Below are positions 18,845 to 29,414 of a stretch of DNA of 64,000 bases, piece after piece. Each line of letters begins with the position of its first letter. Within the stretch, counting starts at the first letter, position 1. A program made the translations under genes and the position numbers. The DNA lies in the NCBI GenBank assembly GCA_019634635.1, contig JAHCBB010000011.1, positions 115,692 through 179,691 on the forward strand, read 5' to 3'. This DNA is from Verrucomicrobiia bacterium. GTDB taxonomy: Bacteria > Verrucomicrobiota > Verrucomicrobiia > Limisphaerales > UBA9464. Under the pieces are notes generated by a model that made no database searches, was not told where the DNA came from, and was given only the letters and a program-made list of their open reading frames with translations.

Positions 18845-20146
18845 TCACCCACCGGTGCCGGCAATGCAGAAGAGGTGGTCATCCCCCCGCAGAATCAAAC
18901 GGTTCGCCGCGGGAACCGGGGTCGCGATGATGCGTTCCCCCATTGGATTTTCCGACAAAAGCTCAAAGCGTTCACCCACGCGCGCCGCGAACACCACGCC
19001 ATCCTCGCGTGCCGCATAGAGCACCCCGTTGGCCACCACGGGGGATGCGTAGTACGGAGCGCTGGTTCTCGGAAACGCTCCGGTCCACAAGGTCTTGCCG
19101 GTCTTCGGGTCCAGACACACCACCTCGCCCCGGTGACGGAGCAGGTACACCCGGTGGCCCGACGCCGCGGGTGCGGCCACGAAGACTCCGAGGTCCCCGC
19201 GACGCCAGGCAATCCGGGTGTCCGACACGTCCCCCGAACCGCCCAGCCTCACGCCAAACACCCGCGCCTGTCCCGGTCGGTCGTCCCGCCCCACCGGCAC
19301 GACGACGAGGTCGTCCTGCACCACCGGAGTCGCAATCGCCGGCCAGTAACCGGTCCCGTCCGGATTGAAGCCCCCCGCCGTCCACAAGACCCGCCCGTCG
19401 CTGACGGCGTGCGCTGTGAGGTGGTCCGATCCCCAGATCAATACCGCCGGTTCCCCTTCATGCTCCACCACGACCGGTGTGGCGTACCCGTTGTTGTTCT
19501 CCGGCGGCGACTTGAAATTGCGCGCCTGCCGCCAGCGCAACGCGCCCGTCATGCGATCGAAGGCAGCCACCCAGGAATCCCCATCGTGAAGGCGGGTCAG
19601 TAGGACTACATCTCCAACCACCACCGGCGACGTCCCCGTGTCCCAGTAAAGGTTCTCCGTCCCGAACTGGTCCGTCAGATTCCGCTTCCACCGCACGGTT
19701 CCATCGGTGTTCACCGCAGCGAAATGTCCGCTCCGGAAGTACACGTAAACCGCCTCCCCGTCCGTCACCGGCGACGCGTTGCAACTGGAGGCCAGCGAAC
19801 GGTGCTTGGGATCGCTCAGCGGACCGAGCCGTGTCTCCCAAAGCTTTTTCCCGTCCAGGTCAAACGCGAGGACGGCGTCCTCACCGTCGGACGGGGATGT
19901 CAGATAGATCCGCCCGTTCGAGACGATCGGGGTCGAAGTACCCTTGCCTGGCAGCGGCACCTTCCAGGCGATGGAATCGGCCGACCAGGCCACCGGATAT
20001 TTCCCGGGTCCCGCAGCACCCTGCGCCGCCGCACCACGCCACGCCGGCCAGTCCGCGCCGGCCGCCAGCGATTGGAAGCTCATGACCGCCGCGGCGCACA
20101 CGCCCAGCCAGTCCCCATTTCCACGTCCCAATGTGCCCGGAGCCAT
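18845..20146 (-). CDS. Exported PQQ-like beta-propeller protein
   Basis: A 433-residue protein from ATG 20146; ATG 20161 in the same frame is an alternative, and the much longer open frame upstream has no domain sequence. A weak signal peptide (LGVCAAAVMSFQSLAAGA) precedes DWPAWRG, the usual beginning of verrucomicrobial PQQ-like propellers. Repeats carry the W-motif pattern (GKKLWETRLG, GALRWRQAR, GKTLWTGAF) with alternating GRIYLTSPSDG and VVVGDVVLLTR strands. No dehydrogenase active-site residues or heme motif are recognised, so an enzymatic role is uncertain. Its 5' end faces the ceramidase-fusion gene, 220 bp away. Confidence 0.85.
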   Translation of the reverse strand: MAPGTLGRGNGDWLGVCAAAVMSFQSLAAGADWPAWRGAAAQGAAGPGKYPVAWSADSIAWKVPLPGKGTSTPIVSNGRIYLTSPSDGEDAVLAFDLDGKKLWETRLGPLSDPKHRSLASSCNASPVTDGEAVYVYFRSGHFAAVNTDGTVRWKRNLTDQFGTENLYWDTGTSPVVVGDVVLLTRLHDGDSWVAAFDRMTGALRWRQARNFKSPPENNNGYATPVVVEHEGEPAVLIWGSDHLTAHAVSDGRVLWTAGGFNPDGTGYWPAIATPVVQDDLVVVPVGRDDRPGQARVFGVRLGGSGDVSDTRIAWRRGDLGVFVAAPAASGHRVYLLRHRGEVVCLDPKTGKTLWTGAFPRTSAPYYASPVVANGVLYAAREDGVVFAARVGERFELLSENPMGERIIATPVPAANRLILRGDDHLFCIAGTGG

Positions 20147-20366
20147 TGTGGAACATTGCATGACGCCACCGGCACAGGCAACCCGCAGTGCACGGGACGG
20201 CCATACGGCGACAGGGCGACACGAAGGGAAATCTCCTGCGCCCCTGCTCCGGGGCGTGTGAGGTCGCCGTCTTCGGGGTTCTTCACACCGCTGGTCCAAC
20301 GCCGGGAGGATGCCCGCGACGGGGAACACGCTTCCCATGCGGACAGGCGCCGCACAGATTGGCGCC

Positions 20367-23300
20367 ATGAAACGAGCCCTCCGGTGCCGTTTGGACCGCC
20401 TGTTCCTCCTGCTGGCCGTGATGGGCCTCGCCGGCGGATGCGGCACGCCTCCCGCAGATCCGGGATGGATGCCCGCCGGCGTCGCACGAGTGGACATTTC
20501 GCCCCGCCATCCCGTCCGGCTCATGGGGTACGCCTCGCGCGCCGGGCTCCCGCCGCCGGATGCCGTGCTGCTGCCGATCCATGCCCGGGCCCTCGCGCTG
20601 GGGGCGGATCCAAATGCCGCCGTGCTCCTGACCGTGGACAACTGCATTCTTCCCTCGGCCGTGACCGAGACGGTGCGGATGCGCCTGTCACAGCGCCTTC
20701 AACTCCCGCCGGACCGGGTGGCCATCACGGTCACCCACACCCACAGCGCCCCCTGCCTCACGGGCGCGGCGCCCAACATCTTTGCCGCCGACATCGCGGC
20801 CGACGACCAGGAGGCCGTGGATGCCTACACCGGGTTCTTCACCGACCGGCTGGAGGAGGCGGCGGTGACCGCCCTGCAGAACCGTCAGCCGGCAAGGCTG
20901 GCCTGGGGACAGGGAACGGTCGGGTTCGCGAAGAACCGGCGCACGGCAGGCGGCCCCGTGGATCATGATCTGCCGCTGCTCCGGGTCAGTTCCCCCGAGG
21001 GCCGGCTGCGTGCGGTGCTGGTGAATTACGCGTGCCACTGCACGACGCTCGGGGGCGATCTGAACGCGACGCACGGGGACTGGGCCGGTGTCGCCGCCGC
21101 GGCGCTGGAACGGGCGCATCCCGACGCCATCGCCCTCGTGGCCATCGGCTGCGGCGCCGATGCGAATCCGGACCCGCGCGGCAGCCTGGAACTTGTGCAA
21201 CAGCATGGCGAGGCGCTGGCCTCGGAGGCCGCCCGGCTGTTGGACCTGCCCCTCACCCCGATCACCGCAGCCCCCATCTGCCGGCTGCGCACCCTGGCGC
21301 TGCCCTTCCAGCCGCATTTCACCCGGACCGATTGGGAGCAAAGGGCCGCGGAGTCCGGCATCGTGGGCTATCATGCACGCAAGTGGCTTGCGCGTTTGGA
21401 CCGTGGCGAGCCGCTGCCGGAATCTCTCCCCTATCCCGTCCAGACGTGGGCCTTCGGCGATCAGCTCGCGATGGTGTTCCTTGGCGGCGAGGTGGTCGTG
21501 GACTATGCGCTGCGACTCAAGCAGGAGCTCGACGCCTCCCGGATCTGGATCAACGCCTACGCGAACGATGTGCCCTGTTACATCCCCTCCCGGCGCATCC
21601 TTGCCGAGGGCGGCTATGAGGCGGAGTCGTCGTTGTGGTATTACGACCGGCCACAACGGCTGTCCGCGGAAATCGAGGACCTGATCGTCTCGACGGTGCT
21701 CGACCTGCTGCCGGCGACCTTCCGTGCCGACCCCCGGCAGGCCCGCCTGCCTCCTCCCCTTCCACTGCCGGCAACGCTCAGCGCATTCCGCACGCGTCCC
21801 GGACTCCGGGTGGAACTGGTCGCAGCGGAGCCCTTGGTGGACGCACCCGTCGCCGTGGATTTTGGGGCGGACGGCCGGGTGTGGGTCTGCGAGATGCGGG
21901 ATTATCCCTCCGGACTCGACGGCGAGGGTCGGCCCGGCGGCCGGATCTCCGTGCTGCACGACAGCGACGGCGACGGGCGGCCTGACACGGCGGAGCGGAT
22001 TGCCGAAGGGTTGCCGTTTCCCACGGGACTCATGACCTGGCGGGACGGCGTCCTGGTCTGTGCCGCTCCGGATGTTTGGTGGATCGCTCCCGCAACATCC
22101 GGTGCGCAGCCCGGTCCCGACGCCGGCACGGTGCAACCCAGGCCGGGCTGGACGGCGACGCGGCTGCTCACCGGGTTTGCCACCCACAACTTACAGGCTC
22201 GGGTCAACGGGTTGCGCTGGGGCCTCGACGGCTGGGTGTACGGCTCCGGATCCCTGTTCGGCGGCACGATCACCAACCTTCGGTCCGGCGCCGTGGTGGA
22301 CTGCCGGAACCGCGATTTCCGTTTCGATCCGGACACCGGGCATCTGGAGGCCCTGGCGGGCGTGAGCCAGCAGGGTCGGATCCGTGACGACTTCGACGAA
22401 TGGTTTGGCAATGACAACGGGGCCCTGCTCTGGCACTTCCCACTGCCTGACCGGTATTCACGCCGCAACCCACACGCCGGCCCTCCGGGCACACGACGGG
22501 TGCTGCCCGGGGAGGCGGACATCGGACGCGTGTATCCCGCCAGCCGGACCCTGGAGCGCTTCAATGATCCGCATACCGCCAACCACCTGACCAGCGCCTG
22601 CGGACCGGAGATCTACCGGGATTCGCTGCTGGGTGACGCCTTCACGGGCAACGGATTCGTCTGCGAGCCGGTGCACAACCTGGTACGACGGGCCCTCCTG
22701 GAAACGGACGGAGTCAGTTTTCGCACCCGGCGCGCACCAGGCGAGGGCGCCTCGGAATTTCTCTCAACCACCGACCACTGGTTCCGCCCGGTGGAGGTCC
22801 GCACCGGACCCGACGGCGCGCTCTGGGTGGTGGACATGCACCGGTTCGTGGTCGAGCACCCGCGATGGATTCCGGAGGACCGTCTGGCCGAACTGGACGT
22901 CCGGGCCGGAGCCGGCACCGGCCGCCTGTGGCGGGTGGTGCCGCAGAACGCTCCGCCGCGGCCGGTGAGAAATTTGGCATCCTTGGACCCCACGGCCCTC
23001 GCCGAAGTCCTCGCATCCCCCAACGGGGTTGAGCGTGATCTGGCCCACCGGCTGCTGATCTTGTCGCAAGCGTCCAGCGACCCTTCGGTCCGGGATGCCG
23101 TCCGGCGGATCGCCGGACCGGATTTTCCGGCGCCGATCCGCGCCCAGGCCCTCGCAGTGTTGTCGCGTTGGGAGGCCCTTCCGGAGGATTGGCTGGCCGA
23201 CGCGTTGACGTCCGGAGATCCCCGATTGCGCCGTTTTGCCATCCGGCTGGCGGAGGTCGGTGCGGACCCTGCTGCCGTCCCCGAGCCCCTCCTCCTCAGT

Positions 23301-25145
23301 GTGGAGGACCCGGATCCCGGGGTGCGCTTTCAGCTCGCGCTCACCTTGGGGGAATTCCACGACCCGGCTGCCGGCACAGCCCTGGCGCAGCTGGCCGCCC
23401 GCGATGCGGCCGATCCCTGGGCTCGTGCCGCAATTCTCAGTTCGGTGCTGGCGTCCCCGGAATCCTTCGCAATGACGCTCGCCGCCATGGCGACCTCCGA
23501 CGCCTTGGCCGCCCTGCGGCGTCCGGCGCTCGACTCGCTCATCGCGGCGGAACGGACCCAGGCGGTCACGCGTTGGCTGGTGGCGGCATTCCCCCCGGAA
23601 CGCGACCTCTCCATTGAAGCCACCTCCGAAGCCCTGCACCTGCTGGCCGCTCTGGCATCGCGCCCGCTGATGGTCCAGGACCTCGCCGCAAATCCGGACG
23701 TTGCAGCCGCCATGGCAACGCTGGAAGCGCGCTTTGGCGATTCCGCGGCGGCATTCATTCCCGACGCAGGCCAGCCCGAAAGCGTTCGCCTGGCCGCCGC
23801 CACGCTCCTCGGCGAATCGGCCCGCGTTCGCGAGGACCGGCGCGAAGAACTGCTCGGGATGCTCGAGCTCGAGTTGCCGTCCGCCATCCGCGGCGCCGTG
23901 CTGAGCGCGTTGCGGCGTCAGGAGACACCGGCCGTGGCGATCCGAATTTTGGAGCGCTGGCCCGACCGCTCCCCGGGGCGCCGTGCAGAGCTGATCGGAG
24001 TGCTCCTGGCGCGCGAGGCCTGGGCCGACGTCCTGTTGTCCGCCGTGGAGGACGGACGTGTCCAGGGGGGCGAGCTTTCCCCCGCGCAGCGTGAGCGGCT
24101 GCGGCAATCCCCGGAGGTCGCGCGGGCCACCCGGGCAAGCCGACTGCTGCCTCCGGCCGATTCCGACCGCTCCCAGGTGCTCGATCGCTTCGCTCCGGCG
24201 GCCCACCGGGCCGGCGATCCACACGCGGGAGCCGCGCTGTTCGAGCACTTGTGCGCTTCATGCCACCTCCTGCGGGGTGTCGGACACGAGGTCGGTCCGG
24301 ATGTTGCCGCCTTCCGGTCCAAATCAGGAACGGACTTCCTCGTGGCCATCCTGGATCCGAACGCCGCCATCGAACCGCGCTACGCCGCCTGGACCGTGGA
24401 GACCCAGGATGGACGGTCCTTCACCGGAGTGGTCCGGGACGAAACCTCGACCCATCTCACCGTGGTGCAACCCGGAGGGACCCGTGAGGTGATCGCCCGC
24501 GCCGACATGGCCCGGCTGTTCCCATCAGACCGCTCGCTCATGCCGGAAGGCCTGGAGGACGGGCTCGAACCCGGGCAACTTGCCGACCTGATTGCGTGGA
24601 TCCGGCAGGCGCCCCGAAATTTTGGCGAAACCACGGCGGGCCAGCTGGCGGCCGCACGGGAGCGATTCCGCGAACTGGCGGGATCCCCCGCAACCCTCGA
24701 GTCGGATACCGCACCCCTCACCTACCCGAGCTGGCTCGGATCGCTGCCGATGCACTACTGCCGGGCCACCGATGGCAACTCCCGTGTCCGCTGGCAGGTT
24801 CCCGCCGGCCCCGGCCCCTGGCGGCTGCCCGCAGCCACCGGATTCGCCTCCCAGCCACCGGGACGATTCACCCTCCTCGTGAACGAGCGGCCTGCGCTGG
24901 AGTTTGATGTCAGCCTGGAGGATGCCCGCTGGACCAGCGCGGACAGCGGGGTGGTGGTCACCTACCGCGTCGAGGAGTCCAGCGCCGAGGACAGCAATGG
25001 CCTCCTTGAAATCCATGCGGCACCCGGGTGGGCGACGGCGGACGCCCCGATCACCTTCGAGGTCCGGGGTTCACCCTCAGGCAGTCAGCGATGGTTTGGT
25101 GTCTACGATGCACGGGACATTGCCGCCAAGACAGGGGGGCGTTGA
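20367..25145 (+). CDS. Lipoprotein fusion: neutral-ceramidase-like + PVC dehydrogenase propeller + HEAT + cytochrome c
   Basis: A protein of 1592 residues. A lipoprotein signal ends at LAGGC. Residues ~30-470 resemble the neutral/alkaline ceramidase N-terminal domain (GVARVDISPRHPVRLMGYASR; VTHTHSAPCL as a likely zinc-binding histidine motif; NYACHCTTLGG; AIGCGADANPDPRG). Residues ~475-860 are a PVC-type membrane-bound dehydrogenase propeller (RVELVAAEPLVDAPVAVDFG, VWVCEMRDYP, LHDSDGDGRPDT). Residues ~870-1270 are HEAT-like alpha repeats. The C-terminal heme module has C1296-A-S-C1299-H1300, then LDPNAAIEPRYAAWTV and SLMPEGL. The start at 20367 fits the lipobox better than 20310. It is probably a periplasmic or outer-membrane electron-transferring enzyme on a lipid or sugar-like substrate (inference); the ceramidase domain may have another substrate. 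Confidence 0.85.
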   Translation: MKRALRCRLDRLFLLLAVMGLAGGCGTPPADPGWMPAGVARVDISPRHPVRLMGYASRAGLPPPDAVLLPIHARALALGADPNAAVLLTVDNCILPSAVTETVRMRLSQRLQLPPDRVAITVTHTHSAPCLTGAAPNIFAADIAADDQEAVDAYTGFFTDRLEEAAVTALQNRQPARLAWGQGTVGFAKNRRTAGGPVDHDLPLLRVSSPEGRLRAVLVNYACHCTTLGGDLNATHGDWAGVAAAALERAHPDAIALVAIGCGADANPDPRGSLELVQQHGEALASEAARLLDLPLTPITAAPICRLRTLALPFQPHFTRTDWEQRAAESGIVGYHARKWLARLDRGEPLPESLPYPVQTWAFGDQLAMVFLGGEVVVDYALRLKQELDASRIWINAYANDVPCYIPSRRILAEGGYEAESSLWYYDRPQRLSAEIEDLIVSTVLDLLPATFRADPRQARLPPPLPLPATLSAFRTRPGLRVELVAAEPLVDAPVAVDFGADGRVWVCEMRDYPSGLDGEGRPGGRISVLHDSDGDGRPDTAERIAEGLPFPTGLMTWRDGVLVCAAPDVWWIAPATSGAQPGPDAGTVQPRPGWTATRLLTGFATHNLQARVNGLRWGLDGWVYGSGSLFGGTITNLRSGAVVDCRNRDFRFDPDTGHLEALAGVSQQGRIRDDFDEWFGNDNGALLWHFPLPDRYSRRNPHAGPPGTRRVLPGEADIGRVYPASRTLERFNDPHTANHLTSACGPEIYRDSLLGDAFTGNGFVCEPVHNLVRRALLETDGVSFRTRRAPGEGASEFLSTTDHWFRPVEVRTGPDGALWVVDMHRFVVEHPRWIPEDRLAELDVRAGAGTGRLWRVVPQNAPPRPVRNLASLDPTALAEVLASPNGVERDLAHRLLILSQASSDPSVRDAVRRIAGPDFPAPIRAQALAVLSRWEALPEDWLADALTSGDPRLRRFAIRLAEVGADPAAVPEPLLLSVEDPDPGVRFQLALTLGEFHDPAAGTALAQLAARDAADPWARAAILSSVLASPESFAMTLAAMATSDALAALRRPALDSLIAAERTQAVTRWLVAAFPPERDLSIEATSEALHLLAALASRPLMVQDLAANPDVAAAMATLEARFGDSAAAFIPDAGQPESVRLAAATLLGESARVREDRREELLGMLELELPSAIRGAVLSALRRQETPAVAIRILERWPDRSPGRRAELIGVLLAREAWADVLLSAVEDGRVQGGELSPAQRERLRQSPEVARATRASRLLPPADSDRSQVLDRFAPAAHRAGDPHAGAALFEHLCASCHLLRGVGHEVGPDVAAFRSKSGTDFLVAILDPNAAIEPRYAAWTVETQDGRSFTGVVRDETSTHLTVVQPGGTREVIARADMARLFPSDRSLMPEGLEDGLEPGQLADLIAWIRQAPRNFGETTAGQLAAARERFRELAGSPATLESDTAPLTYPSWLGSLPMHYCRATDGNSRVRWQVPAGPGPWRLPAATGFASQPPGRFTLLVNERPALEFDVSLEDARWTSADSGVVVTYRVEESSAEDSNGLLEIHAAPGWATADAPITFEVRGSPSGSQRWFGVYDARDIAAKTGGR

Positions 25146-25161
25146 TGTTCATTCCGACTTG

Positions 25162-25296
25162 ATGTTGATCGAGTTTGGCGACGCGTTCGACTTCTCCGCC
25201 GCCGACTTCCAGGGCTGGTGCCGGGAGGTGGGCTTCCGGGACTTCAAGACGATCGCGCTGAATGACAGCCACAGCGCCGCGGTCGCGTACAAGTAG
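25162..25296 (+). pseudogene. C-terminal remnant of an O-methyltransferase
   Basis: Only ~44 residues remain: FSAADFQGWCREVGFRDFKTIALNDSHSAAVAYK is interpreted piecewise. The pattern 'F-x-x-x-D-F-x-x-W-x-x-E-x-G-F' followed by a final strand ending SAAVAYK is the C-terminus of SAM-dependent O-methyltransferases (Methyltransf_2 type). The SAM-binding core is absent and the upstream sequence belongs to the fusion gene, so this is a 3' fragment left by deletion or transfer. Confidence 0.5.
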
Positions 25297-25355
25297 GACC
25301 GCACCGTCGCCGGGTCTTCGGGCGGCCGCGACGCGGCCAACCCCGGCACGCCCCA

Positions 25356-26459
25356 TCAGCCGCGATTGGCCCGCCAGATCAGGAACATCCCGATGCCCTG
25401 GAACGCAACGTTGGGGATCCAGAACAGCAGGTGCGGATGATACGCCGACCGGGTTTCAAAGGCGTGCCCGAGAATCACGAAGCTGTAATAGACCGCAAGC
25501 AACGCCAGGGCGATGGCCACGCCGATGTTCGTCTCCCGGCGATGAACGCGGATGCCCAGGGGGATGCCCACCATGGGGAACGCCAGGCAGGCAAAGGCGA
25601 AGGCCAGTTGCTTGTGGAGGTGGACCAGCACCGGACCGGCAGGCACGCCCTCCTCGCGGCGCTGCGCCAGCTCCTCGCGAAGCTGGGGATACGTCATGAG
25701 GCTCATCTTGGGTTTCAGGCGGCCACCCGGACGGAATCCGCGAATGGGCTCCAGGTGCTCCGACAAAAAACCCGACTGCCAGCCCTCGCTGGTGAGGCGG
25801 AGCCCCTGCAGGTCCCGCAACCGCAGCGCCTCGGGAAACCCGTTGGTGCCAATCACCAGTTCCGCCGACGGCGCCCATACGTCCAGATCCCGCATGCGCA
25901 GGGTGACACCGTCCCGGACGACATTGGTCGTGCCATAGATCAGCACGTCCCTGAGCTGGTTCCCGCGCACCTCCTTCGCGTAGAGCGTGAGATGTCCGAG
26001 GGTGACGTAGCGCCCTTCGCCGATGAATGCCGTGGGATTCTGCCGCGCCAGGGTGTCCCGGAGGTCGTTGAAGGCGACCCGGCACCGGGGCGCCACGACC
26101 ATGTTGAGCGTCGCGCTCACGCCGGTCATCACCAGCGCCAGCAGCAACACCGGTGTGATCGCCGCCACCAGGCTGATGCCCCCCGCCCGGATGGCGGTCA
26201 GTTCCTGGTCCACACTCAACCGGCTGAAGACCAGCAACGACGCGGTGAGCATGCCGATGGGCAGCGCAAAGGAGAACGCGAAGGGCAGCAGCAGTGCGAT
26301 CGCCCGCAACGCGGCACCCGGAGTCAGGGCACCGACGGCGATGAGGTCGAACACGTCCTTGAGCACGTTCCCCAGCAGCAGGACGAGCGTGAACGTCGCC
26401 ACCGTCAGCAGGCAGGTGGCCAGCGTCTGTCGGAGCAGATAGCGGTGGAGGGTCGGCAT
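25356..26459 (-). CDS. lptF: LPS export permease, LptF/LptG family
   Basis: A 367-residue inner-membrane protein (YjgP/YjgQ family). It starts MPTLHRYLLRQTLATCLLTV. Two or three membrane helices follow (to ~120), including the conserved FALPIGMLTASLLVFSRLS...ELTAIRAGG segment. A periplasmic beta-jellyroll domain (~130-270) and three C-terminal helices from ~285 complete it (FACLAFPMVGIPLGI..., VAIALALLAVYYSFVILGHAF). With LptB, LptG, LptC and LptA it drives lipopolysaccharide extraction. The partner permease and ATPase are not in this window. Whether this copy is LptF or LptG cannot be told from sequence alone. Confidence 0.9.
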   Translation of the reverse strand: MPTLHRYLLRQTLATCLLTVATFTLVLLLGNVLKDVFDLIAVGALTPGAALRAIALLLPFAFSFALPIGMLTASLLVFSRLSVDQELTAIRAGGISLVAAITPVLLLALVMTGVSATLNMVVAPRCRVAFNDLRDTLARQNPTAFIGEGRYVTLGHLTLYAKEVRGNQLRDVLIYGTTNVVRDGVTLRMRDLDVWAPSAELVIGTNGFPEALRLRDLQGLRLTSEGWQSGFLSEHLEPIRGFRPGGRLKPKMSLMTYPQLREELAQRREEGVPAGPVLVHLHKQLAFAFACLAFPMVGIPLGIRVHRRETNIGVAIALALLAVYYSFVILGHAFETRSAYHPHLLFWIPNVAFQGIGMFLIWRANRG

Positions 26460-26516
26460 CGGACGCTTGCAGCGCGGCCCATCATGCCGGGGCCGCCGGC
26501 GAGGGAAACCGCCGGG

Positions 26517-27854
<1,338 letters not shown>

Positions 27855-27986
27855 GCGGAGCCATCACCCGGGACGCGGCGCGGGGACGCCGCCGCCTCTC
27901 CCGTCGGGTTCCATTCCATCGCCGCGCCGCGCGTTTGCGGCATTTCCCGCTGGTTCCCGCCGTGAATCCGGCGCAGCGTTCACGTC

Positions 27987-28376
27987 ATGGGAGTCAACTT
28001 GGGACGTCTGGTCATGGTGTATGGCGCGTTTCTCATCCTGGCCGGTGTCGCGGGGTATCTCTCGAACCCGGAGAAGGCGAGGACGGCGCTGATGTCCGGC
28101 GGCACGTTCGGCGCGCTGTCACTGTTCTGGGGCTGGCAGGTCCACCGGGGCCACCGGTGGGCGGTGTGGACGGCGTTGTTCACGACCGGCTTTCTCGCCC
28201 TGATCTTCGGGTGGCGTGCCGCCGCCGGATGGCAGCAGTACGCCGCCGGCAACCCGGACAAACTCGTCGCCGCGGTCCTGATCTCGCTGATGCTGGCGGC
28301 TTCCGTGCTGCTGCTGCCGCGAATCGTCATCGGCCTGCGGCGCCACCCGGCCGACGGGCAACGCCCGCGTCCATGA
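27987..28376 (+). CDS. Small membrane protein, TMEM14/UPF0136-like
   Basis: A 129-residue protein with four hydrophobic helices: ~8-24 (VMVYGAFLILAGVAGYL), ~33-50 (ALMSGGTFGALSLFWGW), ~55-75 (RWAVWTALFTTGFLALIFGW) and ~93-112. The helix spacing and the Gly-rich second helix resemble the TMEM14 family. Function is unknown in bacteria. ATG 27987 is preceded by an unrelated 130-bp gap to the divergent kamA. Confidence 0.65.
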   Translation: MGVNLGRLVMVYGAFLILAGVAGYLSNPEKARTALMSGGTFGALSLFWGWQVHRGHRWAVWTALFTTGFLALIFGWRAAAGWQQYAAGNPDKLVAAVLISLMLAASVLLLPRIVIGLRRHPADGQRPRP

Positions 28377-29113
28377 GGTCGCGTTGAAAGGCGGCGCCGA
28401 ACCGCTTCAGGGCCCTGCCACAGCAGCATTCCCGGGTCTCGGAATCTCGAGGACCACCGACGCCGAGGGGCTGGTGCCCATGGCGCGTCGCTCATTTCTG
28501 CGGAAGTCACAGGATCCCCAGCCATCCCGCCCCCAGAACCCACAGCGTTCCGCCCGGGTGCAAATTGAGCGCGTGTCCATTCACAATGTCAGCTACGTTG
28601 ATTGCGGTCCCATTGTTTCCAGTGAACCGATCCCTCCGCCAATCAAGGTCGGTAGAGCCGAAAAAAGCACATTGCCTGGTCCGCTGGCATCTTGAGGATG
28701 AAGCGGTCGCCCATTGTCACCGGCGTGCCAGAATCTAAGGTCCAAGCGCCCGCATCACGCACCGCAGACGCAGCGGCTCTCGCGAGGCCGGAATGTTGAT
28801 CACTCCGGGAAACCGACGGAGAGACGGCCCGCATTTCCTCCCGTCGCGGCAACCATGTCCCTGTCTCGGCTCGTGGGTCGCCTCCGCACACACAGCGGCG
28901 CACTGCACAAGGCAATTGTGCGCTCATCGGAGCAAACGGGATGCTGGTGGTAGCCGCGCGCCACGATGGTGCTCCGAAATCCGCCGGCTCGGTCGGGTCG
29001 GAATCCATTGACGCCAACAGCGTCAGACACGATGAGAACGATCCCTTTGCGCCAGCGAGTTCGCGCGCCACCGAAGGTCAAACGCCGGACTCGTTCCGGC
29101 GAGGTTCCAGTGC
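28377..29113. other. Region of decayed sequence, no intact gene
   Basis: About 740 bp with only incidental open frames. It contains one recognisable remnant (28643-28760, minus strand) and is followed by a second (29114-29329, plus strand). Nothing else recognisable was seen. Confidence 0.5.
28643..28760 (-). pseudogene. Remnant of the C-terminus of an exported protein
   Basis: On the minus strand the last ~37 residues before the stop at 28643 read as AWTLDSGTPVTMGDRF, then a strand and CFFRLYRP. This is the typical verrucomicrobial ending (W, about 20 residues, then FFRL) seen on intact exported proteins in this window. The upstream sequence shows no matching domain, so this is a truncated gene end. 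Confidence 0.35.
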
Positions 29114-29329
29114 TTGGCCCCTCCCCTGGGGGTGAGCGTGCCGACCATTGCGCAGTGGCTCGGTGTGCTCGAAACCCCTGCGCAACTCCGTGTCGTGCCG
29201 CCGTTTTACGAGAACTTCGGCAAGCGCCTGATCAAGTCCCCCAAGGTAGGTCTCGCCGACTCCGGTCTCGCGTGTCGTTTGCCGGGCATTGAGACGGCGG
29301 CGGAACCCGAAAGGTCCCCGCTCGCTTGA
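29114..29329 (+). pseudogene. Fragment of an AAA/DUF4143 ATPase
   Basis: About 60 residues match the centre of the DUF4143 domain of prokaryotic AAA ATPases: LGVSVPTIAQWLGVLE (helix-turn-helix-like segment), then VVPPFYENFGKRLIKSP and LADSGLACRLPGIE. Both the P-loop part and the C-terminal PD-(D/E)xK-like part are missing. It is distinct from the intact relative at 58111, which belongs to a different branch. Confidence 0.7.
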
Positions 29330-29414
29330 TGGGCGTTGGGGTGGCCGCGGTGTGGGCCATTGCCCGGAACGCCGGATCCTTGGGGGCGACACGGCGGCGG
29401 ACGCGGAGGGGCCG

